Both the position numbers and the translations under genes were made by a program. A model generated the notes under the pieces. That model was not told the DNA's origin. It did not search any database and saw nothing but the letters and a program-made list of their open reading frames with translations. A stretch of DNA of 64,000 nt. Origin: Pseudomonas saponiphila (lineage in GTDB: Bacteria > Pseudomonadota > Gammaproteobacteria > Pseudomonadales > Pseudomonadaceae). The DNA is taken from the NCBI RefSeq assembly GCF_900105185.1, contig NZ_FNTJ01000001.1:1537501-1601500 (forward strand), read 5' to 3'. Every line of letters begins with the position of its first letter. Position 1 is the stretch's first letter. Below, in pieces: positions 59,145 through 64,000 of this stretch.

Positions 59145-59333
59145 TCAGGAGCTCTGGGATGCTCGGTTCTGCTCGAGCTTTTCCAGTTCGGCCTTGTAAC
59201 TGTGGGCATCGCTCTCGGAGTGGAACATGCCCACCAGTAGGTCTTGTTGATGCACATCCCAGATTCGGACACCCGCGGCTACGCCTTCGTGGGACATATG
59301 TGAATCGTCGCGTTCAGTTACTTTTACAGTCAT
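59145..59333 (-). CDS. Small conserved-looking protein, 62 aa, unknown function
   Basis: A 62-aa acidic/polar protein. The middle (RIWDVHQQDLLVGMFHSESDAHSYKAELEKLE) looks like a compact beta-beta-alpha domain. The start at 59333 has a good GGAG seven bases upstream, which favours a real gene over the longer frame. No family is recognised. It stands alone on the minus strand between the DUF2058 and DUF3108 genes. Confidence 0.65.
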   Translation of the reverse strand: MTVKVTERDDSHMSHEGVAAGVRIWDVHQQDLLVGMFHSESDAHSYKAELEKLEQNRASQSS

Positions 59334-59572
59334 CTGCTGGCTCCAATTTCGGTTGATCTGCAGCAAGGCGTGTGCAGGCCTCTGTTATATGTTTTGTTAG
59401 CTTGCTAAGTAAATTGCCTGAATCTGCAACAGACCTTTGCAGGATTGGCGACAATCCTGCAGCCCGCGAAAACCGTGACATTTCGCCGCAGCGGCCGATC
59501 TTCCATGACAAAAGTTTCATCTTTGCCCCGTTGCGCCAGGGCCTCTGGGCGGGCTTGGCGAGTCGATTCCGG

Positions 59573-59603
59573 GCAAAAAAAAGCCCCGCTTTCGCGAGGC
59601 TTC
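59573..59603 (-). terminator. Intrinsic terminator of the purM-purN-DUF3108 operon
   Basis: On the minus strand AGCCTCGC-GAAA-GCGGGGCT is followed by eight T. It lies 15 bases after the DUF3108 stop. Confidence 0.92.
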
Positions 59604-59617
59604 CAGGGTGCTGCGGT

Positions 59618-60331
59618 TTAACTGCCTTTGACTGTCTTGCCGTTGACGGTGCCGTTGAGGAGCATGATGTTGTACTCCTTGCCGTCGGTTTCCACCTGTT
59701 GCAGGCGTACCAGCAGGTAATCCCAGTCCTTGGCGAACCACATGACGGTGATGCGTTTGCTTTGTGTCGGATCGCGGACGCGCTCGACCTTGATGGCATC
59801 GATCTGGCCGGCCTTGGTATCGACTTTTTCCGAACCCAGGACGCGGAAGTCGTAGGTGTCGACTTCACCGCCGTCGACCACTTGATAGCTCATGGTCTTC
59901 TTGCCGGCGGCCACATCGTGCTGCAGGGCCAACTGGTAGGTGGATTTGTCCACCATGCCGGTGTTCAGCGGCAGCTTGACCGCATCCCCGCGGTCGGTGC
60001 CGGTGACCATCTTGGCGTTCCAGTCGAAATCCAGGTCGGCTTTCTTGGCCTTGCCCAGACCGCCACGCTCGAAGTGATAGGACTGGGGCACCAGGGTGTC
60101 CTTGTCCAGGGTCAGGGTGCTTTCCTCGCTCAGGCTGGCGATCATCATCGACGCCTTGAAGCTGAGTTTCCAGGCACCATTGGCGGTTTTTTCCAGGCTG
60201 CGTTCAGCCGTGCCGCTCATGGGCAGTTGCTTCCAGTCGGCGGTGTAGCTGGCGGAGAACGGGTGAAGGTCTGCCGCCTGCACAACCGGCAGGGCGAACA
60301 GAGCGCAAGCGAAGAGCAGGGCGCGACGCAT
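59618..60331 (-). CDS. DUF3108 periplasmic protein
   Basis: A 237-aa exported protein with a signal peptide (1-19, VVQA-AD) and a beta-rich body of the DUF3108 family (FSASYTADWKQLPMSGTAER at the start). Function is unknown. It lies 8 bp after purN and shares the operon terminator. Confidence 0.88.
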   Translation of the reverse strand: MRRALLFACALFALPVVQAADLHPFSASYTADWKQLPMSGTAERSLEKTANGAWKLSFKASMMIASLSEESTLTLDKDTLVPQSYHFERGGLGKAKKADLDFDWNAKMVTGTDRGDAVKLPLNTGMVDKSTYQLALQHDVAAGKKTMSYQVVDGGEVDTYDFRVLGSEKVDTKAGQIDAIKVERVRDPTQSKRITVMWFAKDWDYLLVRLQQVETDGKEYNIMLLNGTVNGKTVKGS

Positions 60332-60339
60332 AAAATCTC

Positions 60340-61002
60340 CTAGGTTCGAATCAAATAGCCGCTGGCGGCCAGTAATTGACCATCCAGTAAAGCACCCTGA
60401 TCGCCGAGCGTCAGTCGACCTTCGGCAAACCAGCGTACGGCCATGGGGTAAATCCGGTGTTCCTGGATGTGCACTCGCTGCGCCAGGCTTTGCGGCGAGT
60501 CGTGCAACTCTACCGGGATCACAGCCTGTACGACCAGTGGCCCGCCATCGAGTTCCTCGGTCACGAAGTGCACACTGCAGCCGTGCTCAGTATCCCCGGC
60601 CTCCAGCGCCCGCTGGTGAGTGTGTAACCCTTTGTATTTGGGCAGCAGCGAGGGATGGATATTCAGCAGCCGGCCCTGGTAGTGACGAACGAATCCGGCG
60701 CTGAGGATGCGCATGAATCCGGCCAGGACCACCAGTTTCGGTTGGAAGGTGTCAATCAGCTCGATCAGCCCCTGATCGAAGGCCTCGCGGCCTTCGAAGG
60801 TGGTGTGATCGAGGAAGCGGGTCGGGATCCCCGCTTCCTGGGCGCGCTGCAGCCCATAGGCGTCGGCGCGGTTGGAGATCACGGCAGCAATGCGGAACGG
60901 ACTGTCGTCGCTCCGCGCGTTGTCGATCAGGGCTTGCAAGTTACTGCCGGTGCCGGACAGCAGCACCACAACATCACAGGTCGGCGACATCCGCTCTTGC
61001 AT
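60340..61002 (-). CDS. purN: Phosphoribosylglycinamide formyltransferase PurN
   Basis: A 220-aa enzyme of purine synthesis that formylates GAR with 10-formyl-THF. It has VVVLLSGTGSNLQAL at the N-terminus, the catalytic NIHPSLLPKYKG (Asn, His) and HFVTEELDGGPLV (Asp). The start at 61002 overlaps the purM stop by 1 bp (TGATG); an in-frame ATG four codons later is an alternative. Confidence 0.95.
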   Translation of the reverse strand: MQERMSPTCDVVVLLSGTGSNLQALIDNARSDDSPFRIAAVISNRADAYGLQRAQEAGIPTRFLDHTTFEGREAFDQGLIELIDTFQPKLVVLAGFMRILSAGFVRHYQGRLLNIHPSLLPKYKGLHTHQRALEAGDTEHGCSVHFVTEELDGGPLVVQAVIPVELHDSPQSLAQRVHIQEHRIYPMAVRWFAEGRLTLGDQGALLDGQLLAASGYLIRT

Positions 61003-62060
61003 CAGTGAGCCTTGAGGTTCTTCAGCTCGACCTGGGCCGCGCCTTCGGCTGCGGTGGCGATCTGGCCGATGACCCAAGGTTGCTCGCCTGCTTCGCGCAG
61101 GACGTTCAGGGCATTTTCAACCTGGTCCTGAGCCACGCAGATGACCATGCCCACGCCGCAGTTCAGAACACGGTGCATTTCGTGCTCGTCGACGTTGCCT
61201 TGCTCTTGCAGCCAGTCGAAGACCGCCGGGCGTTTCCAGCTCGCCACGTCGACCACCGCCTGGGCGCCTTTTGGCAGTACGCGAGGAATATTGTCCAGCA
61301 GGCCGCCGCCGGTGATGTGAGCCATGGCCTTGACCGCGCCGGTGTCCTTGATCAGCTTCAGCAGCGGCTTGACGTAGATGCGGGTCGGGGCCATCAGCAG
61401 GTCGGTCAGTGGCTTGCCTTCCAGCTGGATGCTTTCGATGTCGGCGCCGGAGACTTCGATGATCTTGCGGATCAGCGAGTAGCCGTTGGAGTGCGGACCG
61501 GAGGATGGCAGGGCCAGCAGGACGTCACCGGTGGCCACTTTCGAGCCGTCGATGATCTCGGCCTTTTCCACCACGCCGACGCAGAAACCGGCCAGGTCGT
61601 AGTCTTCGCCTTCGTACATGCCGGGCATTTCAGCGGTTTCGCCGCCCACCAGGGAGCAACCGGACAGCTCGCAGCCGGCACCGATACCGGTGACCACCTG
61701 GGCGGCGGTATCCACGTTGAGCTTGCCGGTGGCGTAGTAGTCGAGGAAGAACAGCGGCTCGGCGCCGCAGACCACCAGGTCGTTGACGCACATGGCTACC
61801 AGGTCGATGCCGATGCTGTCGTGCTTGTTCAGGTTCAGGGCCAGGCGCAGCTTGGTGCCGACGCCGTCGGTGCCGGAAACCAGTACGGGCTGCTTGTAGC
61901 CGGCCGGGATTTCGCAGAGGGCGCCGAAACCGCCCAGGCCGCCCATGACTTCCGGGCGCGCAGTGCGCTTGGCGACGCTCTTGATGCGTTCGACCAATGC
62001 TTCACCGGCGTCGATGTCTACACCGGCGTCTTTGTAGCTCAGGGAGGGTTGCTTGCTCAT
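61002..62060 (-). CDS. purM: Phosphoribosylformylglycinamidine cyclo-ligase PurM
   Basis: A 352-aa AIR synthetase, the family's usual length. Visible motifs are [45 protein letters not shown] and [11 protein letters not shown]. It closes the imidazole ring in purine synthesis. The start at 62060 gives [16 protein letters not shown]; a long upstream extension of the frame is rejected. It is the first gene of the purM-purN-DUF3108 operon. Confidence 0.96.
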   Translation of the reverse strand: MSKQPSLSYKDAGVDIDAGEALVERIKSVAKRTARPEVMGGLGGFGALCEIPAGYKQPVLVSGTDGVGTKLRLALNLNKHDSIGIDLVAMCVNDLVVCGAEPLFFLDYYATGKLNVDTAAQVVTGIGAGCELSGCSLVGGETAEMPGMYEGEDYDLAGFCVGVVEKAEIIDGSKVATGDVLLALPSSGPHSNGYSLIRKIIEVSGADIESIQLEGKPLTDLLMAPTRIYVKPLLKLIKDTGAVKAMAHITGGGLLDNIPRVLPKGAQAVVDVASWKRPAVFDWLQEQGNVDEHEMHRVLNCGVGMVICVAQDQVENALNVLREAGEQPWVIGQIATAAEGAAQVELKNLKAH

Positions 62061-62431
62061 GATCCAGGCCTTTAGGGGGGATTCAGGGGTATCGACCGAA
62101 CCAGAGAGCCTGCCCGAGCACTGGGAAAGTGATTCAGGGTGCCCGGCTGGTGCCGGTCTGCGAAGGCGCGCGATTTTATCAGGCTTGAGGGGCAGCGGCC
62201 ATCCTCGGGCCGACGGGTAGAGGCATATCCGCTTAAAAAAACCGTGATTGGCCGTGTTGGTGGTCTTGTCCATGCCTGTATAAGGTATAGCGCTCAAGTG
62301 GCTATCGTTATGACAGCGTGAAAACAGTCGGGCGACGGGTGAATGTTTTACCGGGGGCTGTGGTCACAGCCTTGCTCGCAGTGGTTCATGCGCGCTGTTT
62401 CAATCGTGTTTTTTGTCGTCGGGAATCTTCC
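62061..62431. other. Divergent intergenic region purM / DUF2066
   Basis: About 370 bases holding both divergent promoters. I see no gene, repeat or assignable operator. A plus-strand frame from 62318 is in phase with the DUF2066 gene, but its N-terminal part lacks a ribosome site and family sequence. Confidence 0.45.
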
Positions 62432-63472
62432 ATGCGTCTGGGTCAATTTCTGTTTGTGGGCTGTTTGTCATTGGTCAGCCTGGCGAGTCATGCCGAAACC
62501 CTCAATGGCCTGTATCAGGTGCGCGAACCGGTGAGCAGTCAGTCGCCCGAGGAGCGTGACCAGGCCACTCAGCGAGCCCTGGAGACTTTGGTCCTGCGCC
62601 TGACCGGCGATGCCAAGGCGGTTCAGGGGGCGGGGCTGGCGGCTATCCGCAAGGATCCGCAGCAGATCATCAGCCAATACGGCTACGACGCCGGTCCGCC
62701 GGAAAGCCTGCAAGTGGACTTTGATCCGGTCAGCACCGATCGTGCGCTGCGCCAGGCGGGCCTGCCGTTGTGGGGCAGCAACCGGCCATCGATCCTGGGC
62801 TGGTGGTTGAGCGATTCCACTGAGGGTTCGAGTCTGGTCGGCGACGGTCAGGCCAGTGCCGCGCCTCTGCGGCGTGCGGCGCAGCATCGCGGCCTGCCGC
62901 TGCGCCTGCCTCTGGGCGATCTGGATGAACAGATCGTTGCCACGGCGCCCAACCTCGAAGGTGCCGACCCGACTCCGTTGCGCCAGGCATCGGAGCGTTA
63001 CGGCGCTGATGCGCTGCTGGCGGTGCATGCTCGTGAAGAGGGCGGGCAATGGCAGGCCAAGTGGCGTTTGTGGCTGGGCGATCAGAAAGAGCAGGGTACT
63101 GTCCAGGGCGCTGATACGGCGGCGCTGGCCGATGGCGTGCTGCTGGCGGTGAGTCAGCGCCTGGCGCCGCGTTTCGTCACGCGCCCGGGAGCCTCCAGCG
63201 AACAATTGCTGGAAGTGCAGGGCATGACCCTGGAGCACTACGCGGCGCTGGGGCATCTGTTGGAGCCTTTTGGTGCGCAGATTCAGAGCATCGACGGTGA
63301 TCGCGTGATCTATCGGGTCAATGGCAGTGCAGAGCAACTGCGGGCGCAGTTGTCCCTGGCCAGGTTGCAGGAAATTCCTGCCGGTGAGGCGCAGGCCCCT
63401 GTGCAGGGGGCTGAAGGGACGGCGCCGGCGGTTGCTGCGCCGCAGGCCGCACAATTGCGTTTTCGCTGGTAG
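62432..63472 (+). CDS. DUF2066 exported protein
   Basis: A 346-aa exported protein with a signal peptide (about 1-21, SHA-ET) and the DUF2066 domain (LNGLYQVREPVSSQSPEER onwards). The C-terminal 30 residues are Ala/Pro/Gln-rich. Function unknown. The start at 62432 gives a proper signal peptide. A permease gene starts 38 bp downstream. Confidence 0.88.
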   Translation: MRLGQFLFVGCLSLVSLASHAETLNGLYQVREPVSSQSPEERDQATQRALETLVLRLTGDAKAVQGAGLAAIRKDPQQIISQYGYDAGPPESLQVDFDPVSTDRALRQAGLPLWGSNRPSILGWWLSDSTEGSSLVGDGQASAAPLRRAAQHRGLPLRLPLGDLDEQIVATAPNLEGADPTPLRQASERYGADALLAVHAREEGGQWQAKWRLWLGDQKEQGTVQGADTAALADGVLLAVSQRLAPRFVTRPGASSEQLLEVQGMTLEHYAALGHLLEPFGAQIQSIDGDRVIYRVNGSAEQLRAQLSLARLQEIPAGEAQAPVQGAEGTAPAVAAPQAAQLRFRW

Positions 63473-63510
63473 CAGATTGGTTTCCTTCTATATAGAAGCA
63501 GGAGTGGTTT

Positions 63511-64000
63511 ATGGCTGATACGCGGCGTTGGGTCTGGTTGGGGGGCGTGCTCCTGGTCTGTGGGTTCGTCTATCTGTTGCATCCAATCCTCAGTCCGTTC
63601 CTGGTGGCGCTATTGCTGGCCTATCTGTTCGACCCGCTGGTGGATCGGCTGGAAGCGTGGGGGCTGTCGCGTACCTGGGGCGTGGTGGCGGTGTTTGCCT
63701 TGTTCACGCTGATCATCATGGCGCTGTTGCTGGTGCTGGTGCCGATGTTGGCCAAGCAGTTGCTGCGCCTCTACGAGCTGGCGCCGCAGATGCTCGATTG
63801 GGTGCAGCACACCGCCATGCCTTGGGTACAGGCCCGATTGGGCCTGGCGGATGGCTTCTGGAAGTTCGACAAGGTCAAGGCTGCGATCAGCGAGCACATG
63901 GGCCAGACCACCGACATTGTTGGCGTGGTGCTGAGCCAGGCCACTGCGTCGGGGCTGGCGCTGATCGGTTGGCTGGCCAACCTGGTGCTGATTCCGGTGG
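63511..64000 (+). CDS. AI-2E family transporter / PerM-like permease (3' truncated by window)
   Basis: The first 163 codons of an integral membrane protein. Hydrophobic segments at about 8-24, 26-42 and 55-80 are followed by a periplasmic stretch; LLAYLFDPLVDRLE is typical of the AI-2E/PerM (UPF0118) family. AGCAGGAG lies eight bases before the ATG. The members of this family export or import small molecules or protons, with substrates mostly unproven. It probably forms an operon with the DUF2066 gene. Confidence 0.9.
   Translation, partial: MADTRRWVWLGGVLLVCGFVYLLHPILSPFLVALLLAYLFDPLVDRLEAWGLSRTWGVVAVFALFTLIIMALLLVLVPMLAKQLLRLYELAPQMLDWVQHTAMPWVQARLGLADGFWKFDKVKAAISEHMGQTTDIVGVVLSQATASGLALIGWLANLVLIPV

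Overview
This is a GC-rich chromosomal segment of a fluorescent Pseudomonas, most likely from the P. fluorescens / P. protegens / P. chlororaphis group. The evidence is the gene content and order: flgZ-flgN-flgM-flgA | cheV-cheR-flgBCDE, oprH-phoP-phoQ followed by an AraC regulator and dctA, and the block ldhA-gacS-pirRS-cysM-rlmD-relA-mazG ... purN-purM. From memory these blocks resemble P. aeruginosa neighbourhoods. The species call is an inference from family recognition; no search was run.

Layout. 1-841: 3' end of a 23S rRNA gene, 5S rRNA and the rrn terminator. 1338-5567 (minus): a three-gene cassette encoding a TPR-like helical protein, a PcfJ-like protein and a DUF1266 protein, all of unknown function. 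6090-11407 (plus): a response regulator with a TPR output, an overlapping soluble histidine kinase, a gamma-glutamylpolyamine-synthetase-like protein and an MFS transporter. 11466-19160: flagellar and chemotaxis genes, flgA, flgM, flgN and flgZ leftward, cheV, cheR and flgBCDE rightward. 19426-22317: nrdA (minus). 23073-26141: an RstA/RstB-like two-component system and a phosphopantetheinyl transferase. 26376-31796: oprH-phoP-phoQ, an AraC regulator and dctA. 31944-34409: a CoA-transferase-family gene, SprT and a Yip1-family membrane protein. 34552-37192: a complete IS21-family element with a 5-bp target duplication. 37347-42557: ttcA, then two GT39 glycosyltransferases (one ArnT) and an Ais-like phosphatase, a lipid A/LPS modification group. 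43007-46709: DNA glycosylase, DUF2069, WrbA, ArsC, a thioredoxin-like lipoprotein, a META lipoprotein and an unknown protein. 46797-52886: ldhA, gacS, pirRS-like genes. 53005-64000: cysM, rlmD, relA, mazG, DUF2058, a 62-aa gene, DUF3108, purN, purM, DUF2066 and the start of an AI-2E-family permease.

Regulation readable from sequence. Two sigma-28 (FliA) promoters with exact 11-bp spacers lie before flgM and before the TPR response regulator/kinase pair, tying that undescribed signalling pair to flagellar control. Sigma-54 elements lie before flgB (perfect consensus, with clustered TTGCCG motifs upstream), flgA (only about 1 nt before the start codon) and dctA (with two identical 14-bp palindromes 41 bp apart). 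An approximately 11-bp-phased GTTCA array precedes oprH and fits PhoP autoregulation. The nrdA leader holds a consensus DnaA box and an NrdR-like palindrome.

The best candidates for something undescribed are the TPR/PcfJ/DUF1266 cassette and the sigma-28-driven TPR response regulator with its sensor-less kinase.
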